Assembly: GCA_002347475.1 (NCBI GenBank)
Contig: DDXI01000012.1
Location: 1-7,440, forward strand
From: Peptococcaceae bacterium UBA2264
GTDB lineage: Bacteria > Bacillota > Desulfitobacteriia > Desulfitobacteriales > Desulfitobacteriaceae
DNA: 7,440 nucleotides
Reading direction: 5' to 3'
Part shown: positions 1 through 5,947 of the stretch, piece after piece
How the letters are laid out: each line of letters begins with the position of its first letter
How positions within the stretch are numbered: position 1 is the stretch's first letter
Notes under the pieces: generated by a model
Told to the model about the DNA's origin: nothing
Database searches by the model: none
The model's input: the letters and a program-made list of their open reading frames with translations, nothing else
Position numbers and translations under genes: made by a program

Positions 1-692
1 AGTTGAATTTCTCCGCCTTTACCAGGCGCAAGATTCTCCAGAACATCAAAAATCTCCGGATTCAAGATATAACGTCCCATAATAGCCAAACGGGTTGCCG
101 GAGCGTCTTGGGGACGGGGCTTTTCCACTAAATCACGGGCTCTGTAGAGTCGCTCCCCGACAATTTCCCCATCGACGATCCCATATTTATTAGTATCTTC
201 CAGGGGCACTTCCTGAACGCCGACAATACTGTTGCCATGTTGTTCGTAAATATCCATCATCTGCCGCAGGCAGGGTACCTCTGAAGCAATAACATCATCT
301 CCCAGCAAGACAGCAAAAGGTTCGTCTCCGATAAACTTGCGGGCAGCATGCACAGCATGTCCCAAACCTAAAGCTTCTTTCTGCCGGACATAAAAAATGT
401 CTGCTATCCGCGCAATGTCCTGCACCATACTTAAAAGCTCTGTTTTTTCTTTTTTCTCCAGAAACAGCTCCAGTTCTACAGAACAGTCAAAATGATCTTC
501 AATCGCTTTCTTATTACGTCCGGTAACTATGAGTATTGCTTCAATCCCTGAGGCAACAGCTTCTTCCACAATAAATTGAATGGTGGGTTTATCCAAGATC
601 GGCAGCATTTCCTTGGGCTGAGCCTTGGTAGCCGGCAAAAAACGCGTACCCAGTCCTGCAGCCGGAATTACTGCTTTTCTGATTTTGCGCAT
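1..692 (-). CDS. galU: UTP-glucose-1-phosphate uridylyltransferase, 5' part (cut by window edge)
   Basis: GalU makes UDP-glucose and pyrophosphate from UTP and glucose-1-phosphate in the cytoplasm, supplying cell-envelope glycan synthesis. My translation gives 230 complete codons before the left edge; full-length relatives are about 290 residues. Visible family motifs, in order, are AAGLGTRFLPATKA then PKEMLPI (residues 11-32, nucleotide-binding loop with its lysine), EALGLGHAV (106-114), LLGDD (129-133), VEKP (189-192) and GKGGEIQ at the cut end. An in-frame ATG lies two codons upstream at 698, but the AAGGGGGG ribosome binding site (700-707) stands 7 nt before the ATG at 692 and almost touches the one at 698, so 692 is preferred. 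It lies 56 nt downstream of clpP on the same strand with no terminator seen between, so co-transcription is likely. The family call is very secure. Confidence 0.95.
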   Translation of the reverse strand, partial: MRKIRKAVIPAAGLGTRFLPATKAQPKEMLPILDKPTIQFIVEEAVASGIEAILIVTGRNKKAIEDHFDCSVELELFLEKKEKTELLSMVQDIARIADIFYVRQKEALGLGHAVHAARKFIGDEPFAVLLGDDVIASEVPCLRQMMDIYEQHGNSIVGVQEVPLEDTNKYGIVDGEIVGERLYRARDLVEKPRPQDAPATRLAIMGRYILNPEIFDVLENLAPGKGGEIQ

Positions 693-748
693 GCACATTC
701 CCCCCTTAATTACACAAACATCATAAATACCCCGGATTTTTATTTATC

Positions 749-1354
749 CTATTTAACCTCCTCAACTTTTTCCAAAACCTCGTCAACGATCCCGTATTCT
801 TTGGCTTCCTCAGCTGTCAGATAACGGTCACGATCGGTATCAGCCTCGATTTTTTCCAGGGATTGACCGGTTCTGTCAGCTAAAATACGATTTAGCTTGG
901 CTTTCGTGCGCAGCAACTGTTTGGCATGGATCTCAATTTCTGTGGCTTGGCCGGAAATTCCATGACCTCCAATCAAGGGCTGATGAATCAATACCTCGGC
1001 ATTCGGCAAGATGGTCCTTTTACCTTTTGTCCCGGCTGCCAGTAAAAATGCCCCCATACTGGCCGCCATTCCGATACAAATCGTATGCACATCGGAACGG
1101 ACATATTGCATGGTATCATAGATAGCCATACCTGCAGTTACGGATCCGCCCGGGCTATTGATATAGAGAAAAATATCTTTTTCCGGATCTTCAGCATCTA
1201 AAAAAAGCATTTGCGCAACGATGAGATTAGCCACATCATCATCGATTCCTCCACCCAGGAAGATGATACGGTCTTTCAGGAGACGTGAGTATATATCGTA
1301 GGAGCGCTCCCCACGATTTGTTTGTTCTACAACCATTGGAACTAAATAACCCAT
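749..1354 (-). CDS. clpP: ATP-dependent Clp protease proteolytic subunit ClpP
   Basis: ClpP is the serine peptidase subunit of the cytoplasmic ClpXP/ClpCP proteases, forming a double heptameric barrel that degrades proteins fed in by AAA+ unfoldases. The 201 residues are family-typical. The catalytic triad is readable as Ser99 (GMAASMGAF), His124 (LIHQP) and Asp176 (DTDRDRY), by alignment from memory to S. aureus ClpP S98/H123/D172. The oxyanion region INSPGGSVTAG is intact. The segment after His124 (LIGGHGISGQATEI) is about three residues longer than in S. aureus, in the handle region. The start is supported by AAGGAGGG (1363-1370) with an 8-nt spacer. The neighbours are not the common tig-clpP-clpX set, so this may be a solitary or second clpP. 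The stop is TAG, backed two codons later by an in-frame TAA. A sigma-A-type promoter and CtsR-like box lie upstream. Confidence 0.97.
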   Translation of the reverse strand: MGYLVPMVVEQTNRGERSYDIYSRLLKDRIIFLGGGIDDDVANLIVAQMLFLDAEDPEKDIFLYINSPGGSVTAGMAIYDTMQYVRSDVHTICIGMAASMGAFLLAAGTKGKRTILPNAEVLIHQPLIGGHGISGQATEIEIHAKQLLRTKAKLNRILADRTGQSLEKIEADTDRDRYLTAEEAKEYGIVDEVLEKVEEVK

Positions 1355-1425
1355 AAATTTTTCCCTCCTTATAATACAAATATGAGATCATGATATGCTC
1401 CAAGGCATCCTTACCAGATATCTTT

Positions 1426-1454
1426 ATTTTAGTACAAAGGTCAGTCAAGGTCAA
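1426..1454 (-). promoter_or_regulatory. Sigma-A-type promoter of clpP
   Basis: On the minus strand TTGACC (1454-1449) and TAAAAT (1431-1426) are separated by exactly 17 nt. The predicted transcript starts near 1419, leaving a leader of about 65 nt before the clpP ATG. The -35 hexamer lies inside the CtsR-like box. Prediction from sequence only. Confidence 0.7.
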
Positions 1455-1455
1455 A
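1439..1455 (+). promoter_or_regulatory. CtsR-like operator over the clpP promoter
   Basis: Read on the plus strand, this is a direct repeat GGTCAGT-CAA-GGTCAAA. The known CtsR box of Gram-positive bacteria is GGTCAAA-NAN-RGTCAAA. The second heptad and the spacer match fully and the first heptad differs at two positions. It covers the -35 hexamer and part of the spacer of the clpP promoter, where CtsR would block RNA polymerase until heat or protein stress releases it. That clpP is CtsR-controlled is inference; no ctsR gene is in view. Confidence 0.65.
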
Positions 1456-1468
1456 TATTTTTGCCCAT

Positions 1469-1498
1469 AATAAAACAGCCCTCCCAGGCTGTTTTATT
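1469..1498 (-). terminator. Rho-independent terminator after the 207-residue protein gene
   Basis: A perfect 12-bp stem (1469-1480 paired with 1487-1498) closes a 6-nt loop and ends in AT-rich sequence on both sides. It sits 47 nt past the stop of the minus-strand gene ending at 1545 and just upstream of the clpP promoter, so its main job is to insulate clpP from that transcript. The stem is GC-rich near the loop (AGCC/GGCT) and T-rich at the 3' side, as expected. Confidence 0.8.
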
Positions 1499-1544
1499 TA
1501 CTAGATCCAGAGCATCTTCTTCAGACCGTTTTCCTTGTCTCTGT

Positions 1545-2168
1545 TCAATTTAATTTGCTGTCTTCCTTGGGTTCTTCTTTCAGGCAGAATAAGGAGGCTG
1601 CCGCTTTCCCGGCCTTTTCGGTCGCCAGCAGAAAGATATCACTAAAGCCTTTCTCAGCCTCACTGACCGGTATCGTATCTATTGTCTGCAGCAATACGTC
1701 ATAGAAGATCTGATTTTCATCCTTGAGAAAGGGTTCGATCTTAACATCACCATGCACAAAAGTATTATTGATAATAAAACGATAGCCCACCGCTACTGCA
1801 TCCAGTATTTCAGCCTCTTCTTTATGGGCAGTAAGAGAAAGTTTTCGACTGGAGACATCAACTTTATCGAATCCTTCAACCTTTAAGCCCAACCTTATCT
1901 GTCCCTTGATATTCAGGATTTTCGATAGCTTGTTCAAATTTTCAACTATATCGGTTATATTGATTTTTTCTTCCCCCGAGAAAATGCACATGATCTGAGA
2001 GGGTGACATACCCAGGGCTGAATTTCGTTCATGTACGATAAAGACATCATTAGCCGGATTGCTTATTTCGGGAAATTCCGGAAATGCCTTACGCACTTTT
2101 TCTATTTTCTCGGAGATTTTTATTTCTTTGTCCAGCACATAAATAAAATTTAGATTTTTAAAATACAC
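1545..2168 (-). CDS. Hypothetical protein, 207 residues, unassigned
   Basis: I do not recognise this protein. It is soluble-looking: no signal peptide or membrane segment, charged throughout, with alternating predicted strand and helix. The middle has SPSQIMCIFSG followed by an amphipathic helix (about residues 70-88), and the second half has VGYRFIINN and a polar C-terminal tail rich in Lys/Glu. The layout is faintly reminiscent of TIGR04255-type hypothetical proteins, but that is an impression, not an assignment. The longest frame starts at a GTG at 2183, but nothing resembling a ribosome binding site precedes it. The GTG at 2168 has GGAGG (2177-2181) 8 nt upstream, so I take it as the start. 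The gene is a single transcription unit: a strong terminator lies upstream (2297-2329) and another downstream (1469-1498). The stop is TGA. Confidence 0.75.
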   Translation of the reverse strand: MYFKNLNFIYVLDKEIKISEKIEKVRKAFPEFPEISNPANDVFIVHERNSALGMSPSQIMCIFSGEEKINITDIVENLNKLSKILNIKGQIRLGLKVEGFDKVDVSSRKLSLTAHKEEAEILDAVAVGYRFIINNTFVHGDVKIEPFLKDENQIFYDVLLQTIDTIPVSEAEKGFSDIFLLATEKAGKAAASLFCLKEEPKEDSKLN

Positions 2169-2176
2169 TGCAAATT

Positions 2177-2181
2177 CCTCC
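2177..2181 (-). promoter_or_regulatory. Ribosome binding site that decides the start of the 207-residue protein
   Basis: GGAGG on the minus strand, 8 nt before GTG at 2168. It overlaps the first codons of the longer frame starting at 2183, which would therefore begin within the Shine-Dalgarno sequence itself and lacks one of its own. Confidence 0.75.
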
Positions 2182-2203
2182 ACTTTCTAAAAACACTCGT
2201 ATA

Positions 2204-2232
2204 ATTTTAATCATTTTCAGCACAAAATACAA
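2204..2232 (-). promoter_or_regulatory. Possible promoter of the 207-residue protein gene
   Basis: TTGTAT (2232-2227) and TAAAAT (2209-2204) are 17 nt apart on the minus strand, giving a short leader of about 30 nt. The -35 match is poor (three of six). A 5-bp inverted repeat, TTGAA-ATGA-TTCAA (2258-2271), lies just upstream and might be an operator. Weak prediction. Confidence 0.35.
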
Positions 2233-2296
2233 GATGTTTCCCAACTTTACTCCTATTTTGAAATGATTCAAGCCCTCTGGCCGTGTTTCTAAAAAA

Positions 2297-2329
2297 GGGC
2301 CGACTCAAGATTTGTTCTTGAGTCGGCCC
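2297..2329 (-). terminator. Strong rho-independent terminator of the dodecin gene
   Basis: A perfect 14-bp GC-rich stem (2297-2310 with 2316-2329) closes a 5-nt loop and is followed on the minus strand by six T residues (2296-2291). It lies 62 nt after the dodecin stop and separates that unit from the 207-residue protein gene. Confidence 0.92.
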
Positions 2330-2391
2330 CCGCTTCTGGCTATTGAATTTGGTTATTAATAAATTTGCTTTTATTAGCGAACCGGATCAGT

Positions 2392-2607
2392 TTACTTATC
2401 CCCGAGATACTTAAATGATACTTTCACCTTAGCTCTATAAACGCGAACTTTACCTTCCTCGATCTGCATGTCCAGCTCGACAACCTCGGCGATACGCAGG
2501 TCTGCCAGTGATTTCGAAGCTGTCTCGACAGCAGCGGCAGCGGCCTTCTCCCACGACTCTGTACTTGTCCCCACCAGTTCAATTACTTTGTAGATGCTTT
2601 CTGCCAT
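2392..2607 (-). CDS. Dodecin family protein, 71 residues
   Basis: Dodecins are small proteins that assemble into hollow dodecamers; studied members bind flavins as a storage or buffering device. The sequence has the typical start YKVIELVGTS-ESWE (residues 6-20), an amphipathic Ala-rich helix (21-35), then two beta strands, EVVELDMQIEEGKV (41-54) and RAKVKVSFKY (58-67). Length is normal for the family. By comparison with the halophilic dodecin, the flavin-stacking Trp in the strand before AEVV is replaced here by Ile39, and the Gln in the following strand by Arg58, so flavin binding is not assured. The start is supported by GGAGGG with an 8-nt spacer. The gene is monocistronic, with a strong terminator behind it. 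I found no convincing complete promoter in the 175 nt upstream; a TTGACA at 2760-2755 lacks a -10 partner. No member-specific gene symbol is justified. Confidence 0.9.
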   Translation of the reverse strand: MAESIYKVIELVGTSTESWEKAAAAAVETASKSLADLRIAEVVELDMQIEEGKVRVYRAKVKVSFKYLGDK

Positions 2608-2663
2608 TTACAACACCCTCCTTCACGATTACAGTTCCGGTTAATTATGGAATGCTGCACCAC

Positions 2664-2704
2664 AAAATAAAGGCAGAAAATCGCTTGTTACCAAGGAATC
2701 TGCC
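2664..2704 (-). terminator. Possible weak terminator between resB remnant and dodecin
   Basis: On the minus strand, GGCAGA (2704-2699) pairs with TCTGCC (2677-2672) around an internal loop and an inner CTTG-GTAA-CAAG hairpin with a GNRA-type loop. TTTATTTT (2671-2664) follows. It could end transcription from the resB remnant or act in the dodecin leader. The internal loop makes it weak. Nothing else stands out in the 2608-2782 spacer. Confidence 0.35.
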
Positions 2705-2782
2705 TACCCTCACAGCGTGCCTAGGCTTAACAGAAACCCTTTTAACGCTATCAGTGTCAACTTCGTGCAAATAAATAATACC

Positions 2783-3481
2783 TTATAAGATTAGATTTGT
2801 CAATATGTTCTGAATACTCAGAACATTTGTACATAGGTCACAAAGAACAAACAGAATCTTTGCTGAGGCTGTTTCTGGCGTCAGTTTTCTTCCAGTCATC
2901 AGTAAACATGCAGGCCAGTGAAAATGTAGTTGCCGAAGAAGGTCAAGAGGATTGCTGCAAACCCAATAATTAGTAATAAAATTGGGGTCACGAAAACCAA
3001 AAACACTGCCAATAAGATAAGCGAGGACGAAAATTATCAGGCTCAAGTGACTCAGATATGTCCCAAGTCTGAAATACCTGTTTTTATCGGCTGCCAAACA
3101 AACGCCATCTGCGACACCTTCGCTTCGCACCCTGTAACCTTGCCTTTTTAAGGTATTTTCCAGCAACGGCGATACTGCCACAGGAGACAGCTGTGAATCT
3201 ATAATCCCGGCCTTATGCCCGGCAGCAGTGAAAAAACTTTCCGGCTGTTTTATCTTGCCTCCCTGCAGAATTGCTTTAAGGCTTTTCCACCGGTTTATAC
3301 TGCAGCTAATAATATTGAGCATCAGCAGAATGCCCGGAGCCAGAAACCACCAGGTCTGAAAAAACCTGACCGGAGCAATAAAAGTTCCCATCAGACTGAG
3401 ACCTGAAATTATCAATAATAGTATAACGGCAAGCTTCATCGAACTGAAGAGTCTCCAGAGCCAGCTTACTGCTCTGGTTAT
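2783..3481 (-). pseudogene. resB: Degraded cytochrome c biogenesis protein ResB (Ccs1)
   Basis: ResB works with ResC/CcsA at the membrane to deliver heme to apocytochrome c. Numbered from ATG 3439 the frame has 218 residues; family members are usually 330 or more. Helices lie at about 2-21 (MKLAVILLLI onward), 29-48 (TWWFLAPGILL onward, then CSINRW) and 125-149, the last with a conserved-type His131 (YLSHLSLIIF). Homology-like sequence stops at GFRDP (148-152). The remaining residues look out of frame, while the neighbouring frame encodes a hydrophobic helix (PILLLIIGFAAILLTFF) and stops at 2899-2901, resembling the last ResB helix. Thus most of the extracytoplasmic middle is missing and a frameshift follows. 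Upstream of ATG 3439 the frame continues with family-like residues (WLWRLFSS) to an ATA at 3481-3479 placed where the start should be. No resC/ccsA partner is in view. Confidence 0.7.
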
Positions 3482-3490
3482 GCCTTTAGC

Positions 3491-3496
3491 CTCCTG
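3491..3496 (-). promoter_or_regulatory. Ribosome binding site of resB facing an ATA codon
   Basis: AGGAGG on the minus strand, followed after a normal 9-nt spacer by ATA (3481-3479), in frame with the ResB N-terminus. No ATG, GTG or TTG occurs in this frame between the stop at 3586-3584 and ATG 3439. An ATG to ATA change in the start codon is the simplest reading. Confidence 0.55.
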
Positions 3497-3506
3497 ATTT
3501 AGATAT

Positions 3507-3550
3507 AAAAACGAAGAAAAGAGCAGAAAAACGAAGAAAAGAGCAGAAAA
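3507..3550 (+). repeat. 20-bp tandem repeat, 2.2 copies
   Basis: Two identical, directly adjacent 20-bp units (3507-3526 and 3527-3546; unit begins AAAAACGAAG and ends AGAGCAG) followed by four bases of a third. It lies between divergent resB and iorA. The unit is not a multiple of three, so it is more likely noncoding leader or promoter sequence. Replication slippage would explain it. Confidence 0.9.
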
Positions 3551-3556
3551 TAGTAC

Positions 3557-3562
3557 TATAAT
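3557..3562 (+). promoter_or_regulatory. Possible -10 element for the iorA operon
   Basis: A perfect TATAAT about 47 nt before the iorA start codon, overlapping a 10-bp palindrome ATAGTACTAT (3550-3559). No -35 hexamer is found at 16-18 nt upstream; that position falls in the 20-bp tandem repeat. The palindrome might be an operator. Weak prediction. Confidence 0.4.
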
Positions 3563-3608
3563 TATTTCGGCTGGAATTATGTTTTACTGAGTTTACTGGG
3601 GAATACAA

Positions 3609-4523
3609 ATGAAAAAATTGATGCTAGGTAATGAAGCCATAGCCAGAGGAGCTTACGAAGCAGGTGTTACAGTTGCTGCCGCCTATCCCGGGACGCCGAG
3701 TACTGAAATAACAGAAAACATTGCCAAATATAAAGATATTTATGCTGAATGGTCCCCAAATGAGAAGATCGCTCTTGAAGTTACCCTGGGGGCTTCTATT
3801 GCCGGAGCCAGAGCGCTCTGCTCAATGAAGCATGTCGGTTTGAATGTCGCGGCAGATCCTTTGTTTACAGCCTCCTATACCGGGGTTAACGGGGGCCTGG
3901 TCTTAACTGTAGCCGATGATCCGGGCATGCACAGCTCCCAAAACGAACAGGACAGCAGGTATTATGCCCTGGCCGCAAAGGTTCCCATGCTGGAACCTGC
4001 CAATAGTCAGGAATGTTTGGATTACGTGAAACAAGCTTACGAGATAAGTGAAAGGTTTGATTGCCCTGTCATAGTCCGCTTGACAACCAGGGTCGCTCAT
4101 TCCCAAAGTATTGTACAAACAGGAGAAAAGGCAGATTATCAGCTCAAAAATTATCTCAAAGATTTAACCAAATATGTCATGTTGCCGGTAAATGCCCGGA
4201 GCAGACATCTTGCGGTAGAAAAAAGAATGGCTGCCTTAAAGGAATATTCCGAGACAGTCAATCTGAATTCCATAGAATGGGGAAACAAAAAAATAGGTGT
4301 GATTACGAGCGGTATAGCCTATCAGTATGCCAAGGAAGCCTTGGGTGAGGTTTCATACTTAAAAATCGGCATGGTCCATCCCTTGCCTGAGAATCTGATT
4401 GCGAGTTTTGCCTCTGAAGTAGAAACCCTTTATATTATTGAAGAATTGGAACCGTTTCTGGAAAATCAGATCAGGAAAAACGGCCTGAAAGTTATCGGAA
4501 AAGAATTGTTACCTGTGAACTGA
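3609..4523 (+). CDS. iorA: Indolepyruvate:ferredoxin oxidoreductase alpha subunit, N-terminal part (frameshifted)
   Basis: IorA with IorB oxidatively decarboxylates aryl pyruvates (indolepyruvate, phenylpyruvate) to aryl-acetyl-CoA, reducing ferredoxin; the reaction is reversible. These 304 residues hold the pyrimidine-binding domain and the following transketolase-C-like domain: GNEAIARGAYEAG and YPGTPSTEI (7-34), EWSPNEKIALEV (47-58), MKHVGLNVAADPL (73-85) and DDPGMHSSQNEQDSR (103-117), all strongly typical. Family IorA is one chain of about 590 residues; this frame ends at TGA 4521-4523 after KELLPVN. The neighbouring frame then continues ELSAQMIREK as the family would, so one base appears to be missing (or a -1 shift is needed) near 4515-4520. 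The start has a weak GGGG ribosome binding site 7 nt upstream. First gene of the operon. Confidence 0.9.
   Translation: MKKLMLGNEAIARGAYEAGVTVAAAYPGTPSTEITENIAKYKDIYAEWSPNEKIALEVTLGASIAGARALCSMKHVGLNVAADPLFTASYTGVNGGLVLTVADDPGMHSSQNEQDSRYYALAAKVPMLEPANSQECLDYVKQAYEISERFDCPVIVRLTTRVAHSQSIVQTGEKADYQLKNYLKDLTKYVMLPVNARSRHLAVEKRMAALKEYSETVNLNSIEWGNKKIGVITSGIAYQYAKEALGEVSYLKIGMVHPLPENLIASFASEVETLYIIEELEPFLENQIRKNGLKVIGKELLPVN
4508..4523 (+). other. Frameshift point in iorA
   Basis: The upstream frame reads LLPVN then TGA; the downstream frame, read from 4517, gives ELSAQMIREK, matching the GELS-type sequence found after this point in IorA relatives. Frames differ by -1. No convincing heptameric slippery site is seen: GGA-AAA-GAA at 4497-4505 could allow a slip on AAA, but it would replace family-like residues ELLPV. 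The point falls in the linker between the pyrimidine and pyrophosphate domains. Confidence 0.75.
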
Positions 4524-4531
4524 GTGCTCAA

Positions 4532-5362
4532 ATGATCAGGGAAAAGATCCTGGGCGTCAAAGAGGAGAGCAGGGAAACGCTGGCCGAGAACATACCTGTC
4601 AGACCTCCGGTAATGTGTCCGGGGTGTCCTCACCGGGGCCTGTTTTATATTTTGGGGAAACTCCAGCTCAATGTGAGCGGCGATATCGGCTGTTATACTT
4701 TAGGAGCACTTCCGCCCAGTGATGCTATGGATTCATGTATCTGTATGGGGGCGAGTATCGGGATGGCCCACGGCATGGCTAACGCCAAAGGTGAGCAATT
4801 TGGCCAAAAAACCGTAGCCGTTCTCGGTGACTCAACATTTATCCACTCGGGAATAACCGGGCTGATAGACATAGTTTATAATAAAGGCACTGCAACTGTG
4901 ATAATTCTGGATAATTCCACAACAGGTATGACCGGCCACCAGCATAATCCGGCAACAGGCTACACCATCAAAGGGGAAGTCACCAGACAGGTAGATTTGG
5001 TCAAACTTGCCCAGGCAGTTGGCGTGGAAAGAGTAAGGATTGCTGATCCCTTCGATATTGCAGAATTGGAAAAGATTGTCCAAGAAGAGATCGCCGCCGC
5101 AGAACCTTCAGTGATTATTTCGCAAAGCCCCTGTGCCTTATTGAAAGATGTCAAACCTGGCAAGGCCTTGAAGATCAATCCGGAAAAGTGTAAAAAATGC
5201 CGGAAGTGTCTGGCTATCGGCTGTCCGGCGATTGTCGATCAGGGTGATTTCATGGAAGTGAATGAAGTATTGTGCACAGGCTGCGGTTTATGTACAAAAG
5301 TCTGCAATTTCAAGGCCTTTGAAACCGCAACCGGAGAAAAGGCGGGTGATATCAATGGATAA
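4532..5362 (+). CDS. iorA: Indolepyruvate:ferredoxin oxidoreductase alpha subunit, C-terminal TPP and ferredoxin domains
   Basis: This frame carries the rest of IorA. Residues from ATG 4532: MCPGCPHRG (28-36), DIGCYTLG (51-58), then the TPP/Mg motif GDSTF (99-103) running to LDNSTTGMTGHQHNP (126-140). The C-terminus is a two-cluster ferredoxin-like domain with Cys220, 223, 226, 231 (C-x2-C-x2-C-x4-CP) and Cys248, 251, 254, 258, which pass electrons to ferredoxin. All expected residues are present, so only the join to the N-terminal part is broken. Homology extends upstream of ATG 4532 to about 4517. There is no good ribosome binding site before ATG 4532, so separate expression would rely on termination-reinitiation from TGA 4521. 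It overlaps iorB by 8 nt. Confidence 0.9.
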   Translation: MIREKILGVKEESRETLAENIPVRPPVMCPGCPHRGLFYILGKLQLNVSGDIGCYTLGALPPSDAMDSCICMGASIGMAHGMANAKGEQFGQKTVAVLGDSTFIHSGITGLIDIVYNKGTATVIILDNSTTGMTGHQHNPATGYTIKGEVTRQVDLVKLAQAVGVERVRIADPFDIAELEKIVQEEIAAAEPSVIISQSPCALLKDVKPGKALKINPEKCKKCRKCLAIGCPAIVDQGDFMEVNEVLCTGCGLCTKVCNFKAFETATGEKAGDING

Positions 5363-5930
5363 CTTCAGCACGATGATCGTTGGTGTTGGCGGACAGGGCA
5401 CCCTTCTGGCCAGCAGGATCATTGGGACCGTAGCCATCAAAAAAAAATTTGATGTCAAGGTTTCCGAAGTACACGGCATGTCTCAGAGAGGCGGCAGTGT
5501 TACTACTTATATAAAATACGGCAGGATGATCCATTCACCTCTGGTGGAAAAAGGTGAAGCAGATATTATTCTGGCCTTCGAGAAACTTGAAGCCTTAAGA
5601 TGGACAGACTATCTGAAAACTGACGGGATGCTGGTTATTAATGATCAGGAAATAAATCATATGCCGGTCATAACCGGGAAAGCCAAATATCCCCTTGATA
5701 TCGTGGAAAATGTCAGCCGGAAGTACAAGAATATTATAGTTTTAGACGCTATGAGCATTGCCAAAGAGTGTGGCAATATTAAAGCTGTCAATTCTGTCTT
5801 ACTGGGCGTAATGGCTGCTAAAACAGCTATTGAAAAGCAGATTTGGGATGAAGCAATCAGAGAGATTGTCCCGGAAAAACTTCTGAAAGTAAATGTTGCA
5901 GCATTTGAAGCAGGATATAAAGCTTTCTGA
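5355..5930 (+). CDS. iorB: Indolepyruvate:ferredoxin oxidoreductase beta subunit
   Basis: IorB is the gamma-domain-type partner (PF01558 family) of IorA in the cytoplasmic arylpyruvate oxidoreductase; this domain is thought to handle CoA. The 191 residues are of normal length. The glycine-rich loop GVGGQG lies at 10-15 and the signature EVHGMSQRGGSV at 38-49. A longer open frame reaches back to 5262, but that part overlaps the ferredoxin-domain coding of iorA and has no family character; ATG 5355 is chosen because MDNFSTMIVGVGGQG is the typical N-terminus. It overlaps the end of iorA by 8 nt (ATG before TAA), indicating translational coupling, and is followed 17 nt later by the ligase gene. 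This is the only undamaged complete gene of the operon in view. Confidence 0.95.
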   Translation: MDNFSTMIVGVGGQGTLLASRIIGTVAIKKKFDVKVSEVHGMSQRGGSVTTYIKYGRMIHSPLVEKGEADIILAFEKLEALRWTDYLKTDGMLVINDQEINHMPVITGKAKYPLDIVENVSRKYKNIIVLDAMSIAKECGNIKAVNSVLLGVMAAKTAIEKQIWDEAIREIVPEKLLKVNVAAFEAGYKAF

Positions 5931-5947
5931 GATTAGGAGTGGTTTAG

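Noticed and set aside
576..824. Plus-strand 82-codon frame spanning galU and clpP ends
   Set aside because: Antisense to two certain genes and lacks any supporting start signal.
1239..1454. 71-codon minus-strand frame overlapping the clpP start
   Set aside because: Overlaps the clpP coding and its promoter in another frame; composition and position mark it as a shadow.
2755..2760. Perfect TTGACA (minus strand) as dodecin promoter
   Set aside because: No acceptable -10 hexamer at 16-18 nt; kept only as a remark.
2930..3151. Plus-strand frame of 73 codons
   Set aside because: Antisense to the ResB remnant, no ribosome binding site, Lys/Ile-rich low-complexity product.
3507..3550. Start of a CRISPR array
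   Set aside because: Two directly abutting 20-bp copies with no spacers; a simple tandem duplication.
4497..4505. Programmed -1 frameshift at GGA-AAA-GAA in iorA
   Set aside because: Not a proper X-XXY-YYZ heptamer, and slipping there would replace family-like residues before the true break point.
5262..5354. Upstream extension of the iorB frame
   Set aside because: Overlaps the second iron-sulfur cluster coding of iorA; IorB homology begins at ATG 5355.
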